DNA from: Sphingomonas sp. BK235 | GTDB taxonomy: Bacteria; Pseudomonadota; Alphaproteobacteria; Sphingomonadales; Sphingomonadaceae | Assembly: GCF_004345855.1 (NCBI RefSeq) | Contig: NZ_SLXN01000004.1 | Location: 340,887-404,886 of the forward strand | Length of the DNA: 64,000 bases | Direction: 5' to 3' | In this document: in pieces, positions 28,262-36,933 of the stretch | Layout: every line of letters begins with the position of its first letter | Numbering within the stretch: the first letter of the stretch is position 1 | The notes under the pieces: generated by a model | What the model saw: only the letters and a program-made list of their open reading frames with translations | The model's database searches: none | What the model was told of the DNA's origin: nothing | Translations under genes and position numbers: made by a program

Positions 28262-29044
28262 ATGAGCGATCCGCGACCGATCCTGTTCTTCGACTCGGGC
28301 GTCGGCGGCCTGTCGGTGGTGGCGCCGACGCGCGCGCTGCTGCCGCGCGCGCCGATCGTCTACGCCGCCGATTCGGCCGGCTTCCCTTATGGCACGCGGA
28401 GCGAGGCGGAGATCGCGGCCCGCGTCCCCGCGCTGCTCGGGCGGCTGGTCGAGCGCTATCGCCCGCGGCTGGCGGTGATCGCGTGCAACACCGCCTCGAC
28501 GATCGCGCTCCCGGCGGTGCGCGCCGCGCTCGACGTGCCCGTGGTCGGCACCGTGCCCGCGATCAAGCCGGCGGCGGCGATGAGCGCCACGCGCGTGATC
28601 GGGGTGCTCGGCACCGAGGCGACGGTGCGCCAGCCCTATGTCGACGACCTCGCCGCGCGCTTCGCGGGCGACTGCGTGGTGGTGCGCCACGGCTCCGCCA
28701 CGCTGGTCGCGCTGGCCGAGGCCAAGCTGGCGGGCGAGCCGGTCGATCCCGCCGCGGTCGCCGGCGCGCTGGCGGGGCTGCTGGACCAGCCCGGCGGCGA
28801 GCGGATCGACGTGGTGGTCAACGCCTGCACGCATTTCCCGCTGCTGGGCGAGGAGCTCGCCGCGGCGGCGCCCGCGGGCGTGCGCTTCGTCGACGGCGGG
28901 CCGGGGATCGCGCGGCGGATCGAGTCGCTCACCGCGGGGCAGGACTGGGCGGCGGCGCCCGACGTTCTGGTGTTCACCCGGCTCGGCGAGCACGAGCGGC
29001 GCGTCGCCGCGAGGCTGGCGTTCGCGCGGGTGGAAGCGCTGTAA
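28262..29044 (+). CDS. murI: Glutamate racemase
   Basis: 260 residues; supplies D-glutamate for peptidoglycan. FFDSGVGGLSVV, VIACNTASTIALP (first catalytic Cys) and VVNACTHFPLLG (second catalytic Cys) are present, with PYGTRSEAEI in the substrate loop. The ATG at 28262 is used; an adjacent TTG at 28259 would add one residue. It diverges from plsY across a 69-base gap. Confidence 0.96.
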   Translation: MSDPRPILFFDSGVGGLSVVAPTRALLPRAPIVYAADSAGFPYGTRSEAEIAARVPALLGRLVERYRPRLAVIACNTASTIALPAVRAALDVPVVGTVPAIKPAAAMSATRVIGVLGTEATVRQPYVDDLAARFAGDCVVVRHGSATLVALAEAKLAGEPVDPAAVAGALAGLLDQPGGERIDVVVNACTHFPLLGEELAAAAPAGVRFVDGGPGIARRIESLTAGQDWAAAPDVLVFTRLGEHERRVAARLAFARVEAL

Positions 29045-29180
29045 CCTAGGCGGGCCGCGGGCGGAGGCGTGACGACCGGCTCGGCCGCGGGCCCATTCCC
29101 GTCTCTCTGTTCGTGGGCCTGCACCCGCCCTGTCTCCAGCCCTGCCGCTGCTTCGACCCTGGCCCAGGCCCGTGCCCTCC

Positions 29181-29276
29181 GTCATTCCCGCGGAGGCGGG
29201 AATCCAGACGCGCGGACCTGGCGACTTGAGCCGCGACGTCAGCGTGTCTGGATCCCCGCCTTCGCGGAGATGACGG
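29181..29276. repeat. Inverted pair of palindromic repeats (ATTCCCGC / GGCGGGAAT type)
   Basis: Two facing elements: 29181-29212 with CATTCCCGCGGAGGCGGGAA, and 29243-29276 with TCTGGATCCCCGCCTTCGCG. They belong to a different sequence family from the CTGAAACGAG repeats. The rest of the 29045-29410 gap is purine-biased low-complexity sequence without a gene. Confidence 0.8.
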
Positions 29277-29416
29277 AGGGAGGAGGGGGAGACGGACGGC
29301 GGCGACGGAGAGACGCGGCGACGGCGGAGAAGACGCGACGCCGAGCGCCACGACGTCCGTCGCCGCGCCGCCCCCTCACGCTGCGCCGCCACTTCCCTCT
29401 TGACCGGCGACAGGGG

Positions 29417-29433
29417 TGGGACAATTTGTCCCA
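29417..29433. promoter_or_regulatory. Perfect 7-bp dyad upstream of hemA
   Basis: TGGGACA-ATT-TGTCCCA, a perfect inverted repeat with a 3-base spacer, lies 68 bases before the hemA start. It looks like an operator for a dimeric regulator; I do not recognise the regulator. Confidence 0.55.
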
Positions 29434-29501
29434 GCGCTCGATCAGACATAGCGGCCTTATCCGCTGGCCATCGGGGGCGGAGGGGAGTAATCGCGGGCGC
29501 C

Positions 29502-30746
29502 ATGATCAGCGACAGCAGAGAGGCGCGCGGCGTCGACTACTCGCGCGTGTTCACGCAGGCGATCGATCGACTCCATGCCGAAGGGCGCTACCGCGTCTTC
29601 ATCGACATCCTTCGCAACAAGGGCATGTTCCCCAACGCGCGCTGCTTCGCCGGGCACAACGGGCCGAAGCCGATCACGGTCTGGTGCTCCAACGACTATC
29701 TCGCCATGGGCCAGCATCCCAAGGTGATCGCGGCGATGGAGGAAGCGCTCCACGACGTCGGCGCGGGCTCGGGCGGCACGCGCAACATCGGCGGCAACAC
29801 GCACTATCACATCGATCTCGAGCATGAGCTCGCCGACCTGCACGGCAAGGAAGCGGCGCTGCTGTTCACCAGCGGCTATGTCTCCAACGAAGCGACGCTG
29901 TCGACTTTGGCCAAGGTGCTGCCCGGCTGCATCATCTACTCGGACGCGCTCAACCACGCCTCGATGATCGCGGGCATCCGCAACGCCGGGTGCGAGAAGC
30001 GCGTGTTCCGCCACAACGATCTCGCGCACCTCGAGGAGTTGCTCGCCGCCGACGATCCCGCCGCGCCCAAGCTGATCGCGTTCGAGAGCGTCTATTCCAT
30101 GGAGGGCGACGTCGCCCCCGTGGGCGCGATCTGCGACCTGGCGGACAAGTATAACGCGTTGACCTATCTCGACGAGGTCCATGCGGTCGGGATGTACGGC
30201 GCGCGCGGCGGCGGGATCAGCGAGCGCGACGGCGTGGCCGATCGGCTGACCATCATCGAGGGCACGCTGGGCAAGGCGTTCGGCGTGATGGGCGGCTATA
30301 TCGCCGCCGACCGCACCATCGTCGACGTGATCCGCTCCTACGCGCCGGGCTTCATCTTCACCACCTCGCTGTCGCCGGTGCTGGTGGCGGGCGTGCTGGC
30401 GAGCGTGCGCCACCTCAAGGCGTCGAGCGCGGAGCGCGACGGCCAGCAGGCCGCCGCCGCGGCGCTCAAGGCGATGCTGCGCGAGGCCGGGCTGCCGGTG
30501 ATGCTGGGCGAGACGCACATCGTGCCGGTGATGGTGGGCGATCCGGTCAAGGCCAAGAAGATCAGCGATATCCTGCTCGCCGAATATGGCGTGTACGTGC
30601 AGCCGATCAATTACCCGACGGTGCCGCGCGGCACCGAGCGGCTGCGCTTCACGCCCGGCCCGGCGCACGACGAGGCGATGATGCGCGAGCTGACCGCGGC
30701 GCTGGTCGAGATCTGGGACCGGCTGGAGCTGCGCCTGGCGGCGTGA
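29502..30746 (+). CDS. hemA: 5-aminolevulinate synthase
   Basis: 414-residue PLP enzyme condensing glycine with succinyl-CoA, the first step of haem synthesis in Alphaproteobacteria (Shemin pathway). [58 protein letters not shown] and the PLP-lysine motif [14 protein letters not shown] are all intact. GGAGGGG lies about 15 bases before the ATG. A perfect dyad upstream suggests regulation at the promoter. Confidence 0.97.
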   Translation: MISDSREARGVDYSRVFTQAIDRLHAEGRYRVFIDILRNKGMFPNARCFAGHNGPKPITVWCSNDYLAMGQHPKVIAAMEEALHDVGAGSGGTRNIGGNTHYHIDLEHELADLHGKEAALLFTSGYVSNEATLSTLAKVLPGCIIYSDALNHASMIAGIRNAGCEKRVFRHNDLAHLEELLAADDPAAPKLIAFESVYSMEGDVAPVGAICDLADKYNALTYLDEVHAVGMYGARGGGISERDGVADRLTIIEGTLGKAFGVMGGYIAADRTIVDVIRSYAPGFIFTTSLSPVLVAGVLASVRHLKASSAERDGQQAAAAALKAMLREAGLPVMLGETHIVPVMVGDPVKAKKISDILLAEYGVYVQPINYPTVPRGTERLRFTPGPAHDEAMMRELTAALVEIWDRLELRLAA

Positions 30747-30801
30747 CGGGCGGACAGCGTCGGTCAGCTCGGGACGGCGGGGACCGTCGCACGATCCCGG
30801 C

Positions 30802-31224
30802 GTCATCCTGAACTCGTTTCAGGATCCACCGCGCGGCTGGCGGCGCTGTCATCTTGGTTCCCAGCGGGGATCCAACCGTCCGCCGGAGCGACGCCCACGG
30901 CTCTCGTGGCACCATTGATCCGGACCCAAAAAGCCTGTTGAGGAGCAGGTGGCTCGCCGCAACCGTCATCCCGGGCTCGACCCGGGATCCATGGTGCTGC
31001 GAGGAATACCGGCGTTGCGCTCGCGGAGGCATGGATCCCGGCTCGAGGCCGGGATGACGGTGAGGGAAGAATTACCGCGGCGGATCAGCCGCTTGCGGAC
31101 CAGCGACAGCTCAGACCAGCCGAGCCGCCAGCCGCCGCTTTTTGGGTCCGGACCCATGGATCCCGGGTCGAGCCCGGGCCTTTGGGATCCCGATCCGTGG
31201 ATCCTGAAACGAGTTCAGGATGAC
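30802..31224. repeat. Cluster of five intergenic palindromic repeats
   Basis: Between hemA and the flavoprotein gene: GTCATCCTGAACTCG at 30802-30829; GTCATCCCGGGCTCGACC at 30965-30991; its partner TGGATCCCGGCTCGAGG at 31032-31058; a shortened copy at 31157-31178; and GGATCCTGAAACGAGTTC at 31197-31224. A GGGTCCGGACC motif precedes or is mixed with them (30916-30930 region and 31144-31155). The whole 550-base gap is built from these elements; no gene is seen. Confidence 0.85.
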
Positions 31225-31293
31225 GCCGGAAACAGGCGGCGCGATCGATCGCGGACGCGCGCGCCATCGCGTATCCGCCCCATCCTCACCCGC

Positions 31294-32457
31294 TCACACC
31301 GCCTGCCCGGCCGCGTAGCCGCTCGCCCACGCCCATTGGAAATTATACCCGCCGAGCCAGCCGGTGACGTCGACCGCCTCGCCGATCGCGTACAGCCCCG
31401 GCACCGTGCGCGCCTCCATCGTCTTGGACGACAGCTCGGCGGTGGAGATGCCGCCGACGGTCACCTCGGCCTTGGCGAAGCCCTCGCTGCCGTCGGGGTG
31501 GAAGCGCCAGTCCGCCAGCCGCCGCTCCGCCTCGGCCAGCGCGCGGTCGCTCGCCGCGCCCAGCTCGCCCAGCCCGAGCCGCTCCGCCAGCGCCTCGGCG
31601 AGCCGCGCCGGCAGCCCCAGCGCGGCCGCCAGCGTCGCGCGCGGGCGCGCGCGCTTGGCCTCGACCAGCCAGCCCGGCGCGACGTCGGGGCGGAAGTCGA
31701 TCGCGACGTCCTCGCCGCGGCGCCAATAGCTCGACACCTGCAGGATCGCCGGCCCCGACAGGCCGCGATGCGTGAACAGCGCCGCCTCGGCGAAGCGCGC
31801 CTTGCCGACGCGCGCCTCCACCGCGGTGGCGACCCCCGACAGCGCGCGGAACAGCGCCTCGCTCCCGGGCAGCGTCAGCGGTACCAGCGCGGGGCGCGGC
31901 TCCACCACCTTGAGCCCGAAGCGGCGCGCGATGTCATAGGCCACCCCGGTCGCGCCGAGCTTGGGGATCGAGGGGCCGCCCGTCGCCACCACCAGCGCGG
32001 GTGCGCGATAGCGGCGCGCGCCGTGCGTGACGGTGAAGCGCGCGTCGGCGTGGTCGATCGCGCCGAGCGGCGCGCCGAGCCGGATCGTCGCGCCCCCCGC
32101 CTCGCACTCGCCGAGCAGCAGCTCGACGATCTGGCGCGCGCTGCCGTCGCAGAAGAGCTGGCCGAGCGTCTTCTCGTGCCAGGCGATGCCGTGGCGCTCG
32201 ACCAGCGCGAGGAAATCCTGCGCGGTGTAGCGGCCGAGCGCCGATTTGGCGAAATGCGGGTTGGCGGAGAGATAGCGGTCGGCGCTGGCGTGCAGATTGG
32301 TGAAGTTGCAGCGCCCGCCGCCCGAGATCAGGATCTTCTTGCCGGGCGCGTCGGCATGGTCGAGCACGACGACGCGGCGCCCGCGCTGCGCGGCGATCGC
32401 CGCCGCCATCAGCCCGGCCCCGCCCGCGCCGAGCACGATGGCGTCATAATCTTCCAT
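31294..32457 (-). CDS. BaiN/YhiN-family NAD(P)/FAD-dependent oxidoreductase
   Basis: 387-residue HI0933-like flavoprotein. The N-terminal dinucleotide fold has DAIVLGAGGAGLMAA and GKKILISGGGRCNFTN, the family hallmark; ALVVATGGPSIPKLGATG and a C-terminal GLYAIGEAVDVTGWLGGYNFQWAWASG complete the FAD site. Members of the family include bile-acid and other enoate-type reductases, but most are uncharacterised; the substrate here is unknown. Confidence 0.9.
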   Translation of the reverse strand: MEDYDAIVLGAGGAGLMAAAIAAQRGRRVVVLDHADAPGKKILISGGGRCNFTNLHASADRYLSANPHFAKSALGRYTAQDFLALVERHGIAWHEKTLGQLFCDGSARQIVELLLGECEAGGATIRLGAPLGAIDHADARFTVTHGARRYRAPALVVATGGPSIPKLGATGVAYDIARRFGLKVVEPRPALVPLTLPGSEALFRALSGVATAVEARVGKARFAEAALFTHRGLSGPAILQVSSYWRRGEDVAIDFRPDVAPGWLVEAKRARPRATLAAALGLPARLAEALAERLGLGELGAASDRALAEAERRLADWRFHPDGSEGFAKAEVTVGGISTAELSSKTMEARTVPGLYAIGEAVDVTGWLGGYNFQWAWASGYAAGQAV

Positions 32458-32571
32458 GCGCGCGCCGTGACATAGCGCGACGCCCGCGTCGAGCGGGTGG
32501 CCGCTCGCCGGGCGTGGGCCAATGGGGGGCTCTCCTCACGAGCGGGGGAGAGCGCCCCCCCCCGGCGCCGA

Positions 32572-33891
32572 TCAGATCGCCGCCAGCGCCTGCTCCATGT
32601 CGGCGATCAGGTCGTCGGCATCCTCGACCCCGATCGAGATCCGCACCAGATTGTCGGTGATCCCCAGCGCCTGCTTGCGCGCATCGGGCACCGACAGGTG
32701 CGTCATCGCCGCGGGATGGCTCGCCAGCGTCTCGGTGCCGCCCAGGCTCACCGCCAGCTTGGCGATCTTCAGCGCGTCGAGGAAGCGGAACGCCTCGGGC
32801 TCGCCGCCCTTGAGGTACAGCGAGAAGGTCGAGCCGCCCCCGGTGCAGTGGCGGCGATAGATATCGGCCTGGCGCCCCTCCGCCTCGGACAGGAAGCCGA
32901 GATAGCCGACATGCTCCACCTTGGGGTGATCGCGCAGATAGGCGCACACCCGCGCGGCATTCTCGCCCGCGCGGCTCATCCGCAGCTCCAGCGTCTCGAG
33001 GCTGCGCAACAGCATCCAGGCGGTGTTGGGGTCGCAGATCGTCCCGATCGTGTTGCGCATCGCGCGGATCGTGTCGATCACCGCCTTGGACCCGAGCACC
33101 CCGCCCGCGACCAGGTCGGAATGGCCCCCGGCATATTTGGTGAGGCTGTAGACGACGAGGTCGGCGCCGTGCTGGAGCGGCTGCGACCACAGCGGGCCGA
33201 GGAAGGTGTTGTCGATCGCGATCGGCGGCTTCTCCGCGGCCGCGCCCCAGATCGCGTCGCGGCTGGCGGCCACCGCCTCGACGTCGACCAGCGCGTTGGT
33301 GGGGTTGGCCGGGCTCTCCAGATAGATCAGCGCGACGCGCCCGGAAGCGGCCTTGCCCAGCACCGCGTCGATCTCCTCGCGCGTCGCGCCCGCGGGGAAA
33401 TCGAGCCAATGCACGCCGAAGCGCCCGAGCACGCGCGCGATCAGCGTCTCGGTCGCGGCATAGAGCGGGCCGGAATGGACGATCGTGTCCCCCGGCCGCA
33501 CCAGCGACAGGAACAAGGTGGCGATCGCCGCCATCCCGCTGGAGAAGGTCAGCGCGTCCTCCGCGCCCTCCCAGATGCCGAGCCGGTCCTCGAGGATCTC
33601 CTGGTTCGGCCCGTTGAAGCGCGAATAGACCAGCCCCGCCGCGCCGCCCGGGCGCTTGCCGGTGACGCCCTCGAAATGGCGCTTGCCCGCGGCGGCATTG
33701 GGGAAGACGAAGGTAGAGGTGAGGAACACCGGCGGCTTGAGCGCGCCCTCCGACAGCGTCGGGTCATAGCCATGCCCCATCATCAGCGTCGCGGGCTTCA
33801 GCTTGCGCCCGCCGATCGCGTCCACCTCGGGCTTGGGCGAGACCCGCGTCTCCACCCCGGTCAGCTCCTGCTCGGTCGGTTCGTCGGCCAT
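32572..33891 (-). CDS. Cystathionine gamma-synthase family PLP enzyme (Cys/Met metabolism)
   Basis: 439 residues of the MetB/MetC/MGL fold. LVYSRFNGPNQEILEDRLGIWEGAEDALTFSSGMAAI is the PLP-phosphate loop region; IAIDNTFLGPL holds the ring-stacking Asp; VVYSLTKYAGGHSDLVAGG holds the PLP Lys. The acidic N-terminal extension and THLSVPDARKQALGI are typical of a proteobacterial subgroup annotated only as cystathionine gamma-synthase family. It could be a gamma-lyase or sulfhydrylase. The ATG at 33891 has GGAG 11 bases upstream. Confidence 0.88.
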   Translation of the reverse strand: MADEPTEQELTGVETRVSPKPEVDAIGGRKLKPATLMMGHGYDPTLSEGALKPPVFLTSTFVFPNAAAGKRHFEGVTGKRPGGAAGLVYSRFNGPNQEILEDRLGIWEGAEDALTFSSGMAAIATLFLSLVRPGDTIVHSGPLYAATETLIARVLGRFGVHWLDFPAGATREEIDAVLGKAASGRVALIYLESPANPTNALVDVEAVAASRDAIWGAAAEKPPIAIDNTFLGPLWSQPLQHGADLVVYSLTKYAGGHSDLVAGGVLGSKAVIDTIRAMRNTIGTICDPNTAWMLLRSLETLELRMSRAGENAARVCAYLRDHPKVEHVGYLGFLSEAEGRQADIYRRHCTGGGSTFSLYLKGGEPEAFRFLDALKIAKLAVSLGGTETLASHPAAMTHLSVPDARKQALGITDNLVRISIGVEDADDLIADMEQALAAI

Positions 33892-33911
33892 GCGATCGTT
33901 TCTCCAGATAC

Positions 33912-34304
33912 TTACTGTGCGCGATAGGGCACGAAAGCGCCGAGCGCGCAACTGCCGCTGGGGATTCGCGCGGGCAGATCGATCGTCTGCGCGATGTCGC
34001 CGCGGCACAGCCGGGTCTGGAACTGGCGCGTCACCAGCGTGTCGCCGCGGCGCACGTTCTCGCACCCGCCGCCGGTCTCGCTGACATAGACCAGCTTGTT
34101 GCTGACACGGTAGATCAGCTTGGTGCCCGCGGCGGAGAGCTGCGGATTGGTGAACCTGGTGTCGATGCAATCCTGCGGCTTGCCCGCGGTCTTGCCCGCG
34201 ATCAGCCGCTGATACTCGGCCTCGGGCGAGCGGTCGCGCGGCGCGGCGGCGATCGCGCCCGCGCTCAGCGCCGCCGCGGCGGCGAAGGTGGAGAGGAAAC
34301 GCAT
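33912..34304 (-). CDS. Exported hypothetical protein, four Cys
   Basis: 130 residues. Signal peptide (MRFLSTFAAAAALSAGAIAAA), then a mature domain with four Cys: QDCIDTRF, GGGCENV, RLCRGD and GSCALGAFVPY. That spacing is consistent with two disulfides in the periplasm. I recognise no named family. The ATG at 34304 is chosen because GAGGG lies 7 bases upstream; two earlier Mets lack this. It precedes the PLP enzyme by 20 bases and may be co-transcribed. Confidence 0.72.
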   Translation of the reverse strand: MRFLSTFAAAAALSAGAIAAAPRDRSPEAEYQRLIAGKTAGKPQDCIDTRFTNPQLSAAGTKLIYRVSNKLVYVSETGGGCENVRRGDTLVTRQFQTRLCRGDIAQTIDLPARIPSGSCALGAFVPYRAQ

Positions 34305-34457
34305 GGCCATACCCTCATTCGTCATGAGCCCCCGCGCCACCCCAACGCACGACGCGGCGAATCGGGCCGGCGCCCGCTTTCCTACAGCGCGGCGCGCGGG
34401 CGGAGCGTGCTCCTGCCTCCGCGGGAACACGTCGCCGGTTCGCGCCAGCGGACCACG

Positions 34458-35177
34458 CTAGAAAGCGTCCTTGGCCGCGCGCAACGCGCCCAGCCGCGCC
34501 GCATCGTCCGCGCGCAGGAAGGGATTGGTCGCCAGCTCGGCCGCGATCGTCGTCGGCACGGTCGGCTCGCCCGCGGCGCGCAGCCGGTCGATCTCGGCCA
34601 TCCGCGCCACCAGATCGGCGTTGTCGGGCTCGACCGTCAGCGCGAAGCGCCCGTTGGCCTGGGTATATTCGTGCCCGCAATAGACCGCGGTCTCGCCCGC
34701 CAGCGCGGCGAAGCGGCGCATGTTGCGATACATCTGCGCCGCGTCGCCCTCGAACAAGCGCCCGCAGCCGAGCGCGAACAGCGTGTCGCCGGTGAAGATC
34801 GCACCGTCGTCCGCGAAATGGAAGGCGACGTGCCCCGCGGTATGCCCCGGCACCTCGATCACGGTCGCGCGATGCTGCCCCAGCGTCACCGAATCGCCCT
34901 CGCGCACGCCGCGGTCGATCGGATCGATCCGCGCGCGCTCCGCCTCCGGGGCGGTGACGGTCGCGCCGGTCGCCGCCTTGACCGCCGCGCTGCCGCCGGT
35001 GTGATCGCGGTGCCAGTGCGTGATCCAGATCTCGCCGATGGTCCAGCCGCGCGCCGCGGCCGCGGCGAGCACCGGCGCCGCCTCGCCCGGATCGACCACC
35101 GCCGCGCGCCCGTCGCCGGCATGGACCAGCCAGCTGTAATTGTCGCTCAGCACTGGCACGCGGACGATCTCGAGCAT
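34458..35177 (-). CDS. gloB: Hydroxyacylglutathione hydrolase (glyoxalase II)
   Basis: 239-residue metallo-beta-lactamase-fold hydrolase that releases lactate from S-lactoylglutathione. THWHRDHTGG is the dinuclear metal motif; GHTAGHVAFHF, FTGDTLFALGCGRLFEG and YCGHEYTQANGRFAL give the remaining ligands and the glutathione loop. Its ATG overlaps the stop of the upstream glyoxalase I gene (TGATG), so both detoxification steps are translationally coupled. Confidence 0.95.
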   Translation of the reverse strand: MLEIVRVPVLSDNYSWLVHAGDGRAAVVDPGEAAPVLAAAAARGWTIGEIWITHWHRDHTGGSAAVKAATGATVTAPEAERARIDPIDRGVREGDSVTLGQHRATVIEVPGHTAGHVAFHFADDGAIFTGDTLFALGCGRLFEGDAAQMYRNMRRFAALAGETAVYCGHEYTQANGRFALTVEPDNADLVARMAEIDRLRAAGEPTVPTTIAAELATNPFLRADDAARLGALRAAKDAF

Positions 35178-35629
35178 CACCAGCTTCCCGTGTTGGGCAT
35201 CGACGCCCAGGGCTCGGCCGGCGCGAGCGGCGACCCGGCCTGGAGCAGCTCGATCGAGATGCCGTCGGGGGTCTTCACGAACGCCATATGACCGTCGCGC
35301 GGGGGGCGGTTGATCGTCACACCCGCGTCGGCGAACCGCTGGCAGGTCGCGTAGATATCGTCGACGCGATAGGCGAGATGCCCGAAATTGCGGCCGCCGC
35401 CATATTGTTCGGGCGCGCTGCCGTCCTCGGCGGGCCAATTGTAGGTCAGCTCCACCTCGACGCGGCGGTCACCGATCGCGGCGTCCGCCGCGGTCGCGAG
35501 GAAGATCAGCGTGAAGCGCCCCGCCGCATTCTCCATCCGCCGCACCTCGCTCAGCCCGAGCAGCGCGAAGAAGGCGATCGTCGCGTCGGGATCGCTGACG
35601 CGGATCATCGTGTGGAGATATTGGGTCAT
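35177..35629 (-). CDS. gloA: Lactoylglutathione lyase (glyoxalase I)
   Basis: 150-residue VOC-fold metalloenzyme isomerising the methylglyoxal-glutathione adduct. YLHTMIRVSDPDATIAFFALLGL and VEVELTYNW carry the first metal ligands (His, Glu); GHLAYRVDDIYATCQRF and IELLQ carry the second pair. The Met at 35629 is preferred over 35641 because GGAAG lies just upstream. It is directly coupled to gloB. Confidence 0.94.
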   Translation of the reverse strand: MTQYLHTMIRVSDPDATIAFFALLGLSEVRRMENAAGRFTLIFLATAADAAIGDRRVEVELTYNWPAEDGSAPEQYGGGRNFGHLAYRVDDIYATCQRFADAGVTINRPPRDGHMAFVKTPDGISIELLQAGSPLAPAEPWASMPNTGSW

Positions 35630-35713
35630 GGCATCTTCCATTCGTCGACGTAAAGCAACGGTTCATCGTGGCCAGTCCAGCCTCGTGCGCGCTATATGGG
35701 ACGGGAGGACGCG

Positions 35714-36418
35714 ATGGAACACCGCTCGCGCGCGCTGCTGCTGGCCGCGACGATCTTGGCCTTGGGGATCGTGCTGGGCGGCTATCTGCTCGGCGACGGG
35801 TTGCTGCGCGCGAAACGCAGCGACCGTGCGGTGACGGTGCGCGGGCTGGCCGAGCGCGACGTCACCGCCGATCTCGCCACCTGGACGCTCAACTATGCCG
35901 AGCAGAACGTCGACTCCGCCGCGGCGCAGGCCGATATCGCGCGCGATACCGAGACGCTGCGGCGCTATTTCGCCGCGCTGGGCTTTCCCGCCGACGCGCT
36001 GACCCCGGCGGGCGCGGGGGTGAGCCACATGATGAACAACGGCGTCCGCACCGTCACCATCACGCAGCGCCTCCAGCTGCGCACCACCGACGTGGCGCGC
36101 GCCCGCGCCGCGGTGGCGCGCCAGTTCGAGCTGGTGCGCCAGGGCGTCCAGCTCCAGGAAGGGTCGGGGATGGCGTACAGCTTCACCCGGCTCAACGCGA
36201 TCAAGCCCGCGATGGTCGCCGCTGCCACCCGCGACGCGCGCGCCGCCGCCGAGCAGTTCGCGCAGGACAGCGGCACCGCGGTGGGCGGGATTCGCAGCGC
36301 GACGCAGGGCTATTTCTCGGTCGAGGCGCGCGACGGCGAGGGCGGCGGCTATGGCGTCGCCGACACGCCTTTCAAGAAGGTGCGTGTCGTCACGACGGTG
36401 GAATTCTACCTCCGCTGA
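35714..36418 (+). CDS. SIMPL-domain (DUF541) exported or membrane-anchored protein
   Basis: 234 residues. One N-terminal hydrophobic segment (residues about 7-30), then the SIMPL domain: RAVTVRGLAERDVTADLATWTLNYAEQ, a long helical-strand repeat, and VRVVTTVEFYLR at the end. The family is periplasmic, often linked to oxidative stress; the exact role is unknown. The ATG at 35714 follows GGGAGGA by 4 bases. Confidence 0.86.
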   Translation: MEHRSRALLLAATILALGIVLGGYLLGDGLLRAKRSDRAVTVRGLAERDVTADLATWTLNYAEQNVDSAAAQADIARDTETLRRYFAALGFPADALTPAGAGVSHMMNNGVRTVTITQRLQLRTTDVARARAAVARQFELVRQGVQLQEGSGMAYSFTRLNAIKPAMVAAATRDARAAAEQFAQDSGTAVGGIRSATQGYFSVEARDGEGGGYGVADTPFKKVRVVTTVEFYLR

Positions 36419-36510
36419 GCGCGCGTCAGCGCGCGGTCATCCTCGCTGCGAGCGCGCGTCAGCGCGCGATCATCCCGGCTGCGAGCGCGCGTCAGCGCGC
36501 CGCCATCTCG
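36414..36510. repeat. Three-copy 33-bp tandem repeat, each with a GC hairpin
   Basis: Units at 36414-36444, 36445-36477 and 36478-36510 share GCTGCGA then GCGCGCGTCAGCGCGC, which is a 6-bp inverted repeat with GTCA loop. The first unit covers the stop codon of the SIMPL gene and the third covers the stop of the convergent YezG-like gene, so the array may act as a two-way terminator. Confidence 0.8.
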
Positions 36511-36923
36511 GCGCGGTAGAGATCGAGATAGCCGTCGAGCCGCGCTTCCCGGTCCGCGTCCCACTGGCCGTTGAGCCGGCGCGGCGGCGCGTAATCGTAA
36601 GCGAAGCGATAGGTGCCGTCCTGCTCGATCGTCAGCTCCAGGCTGCCCAGCGTGCGGTCCTCGCCGCCGTCGCGGATCACGCGGTGCAGCGCCGCCACCG
36701 CGTCGCGGGTGGCGCGGTCGACCTCGATCGTCGGGTCGGCGTAATCGCTGCCGCTGGGCACGATGGCGAAGGCGACGCTGTCCATCGCATAGCCGCCGGC
36801 CTCCTCGATCACCTCGATATCGGCGACGATCCGCCGCCACCCCGCCGGCGCGCGCGCCGCGAGCGCTTGTACCACGCGCTCCTGTGCCTCGGTCAGCGTC
36901 ACGGTCCCTCCTTCCGCCAGCAT
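36492..36923 (-). CDS. YezG-like (DUF600) immunity protein
   Basis: 143-residue cytoplasmic protein without signal peptide. APAGWRRIVADIEVIEEAGGY, then LGSLELTIEQDGTYRFAYDYAPPRRLNGQWDADREARLDGYL, follows the layout of the YezG/DUF600 immunity family, known in Bacillus as antidote to nuclease toxins such as YeeF. It begins 10 bases after the stop of the nuclease-domain gene, matching the YeeF-YezG pairing. I infer that it protects the cell from that nuclease. The start could also be slightly internal (GTG or later). Confidence 0.78.
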   Translation of the reverse strand: MLAEGGTVTLTEAQERVVQALAARAPAGWRRIVADIEVIEEAGGYAMDSVAFAIVPSGSDYADPTIEVDRATRDAVAALHRVIRDGGEDRTLGSLELTIEQDGTYRFAYDYAPPRRLNGQWDADREARLDGYLDLYRAEMAAR

Positions 36924-36933
36924 CGTCAGCGCC

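Noticed and set aside
36414..36510. CRISPR array
   Set aside because: Three contiguous units with nearly identical content and no unique spacers.
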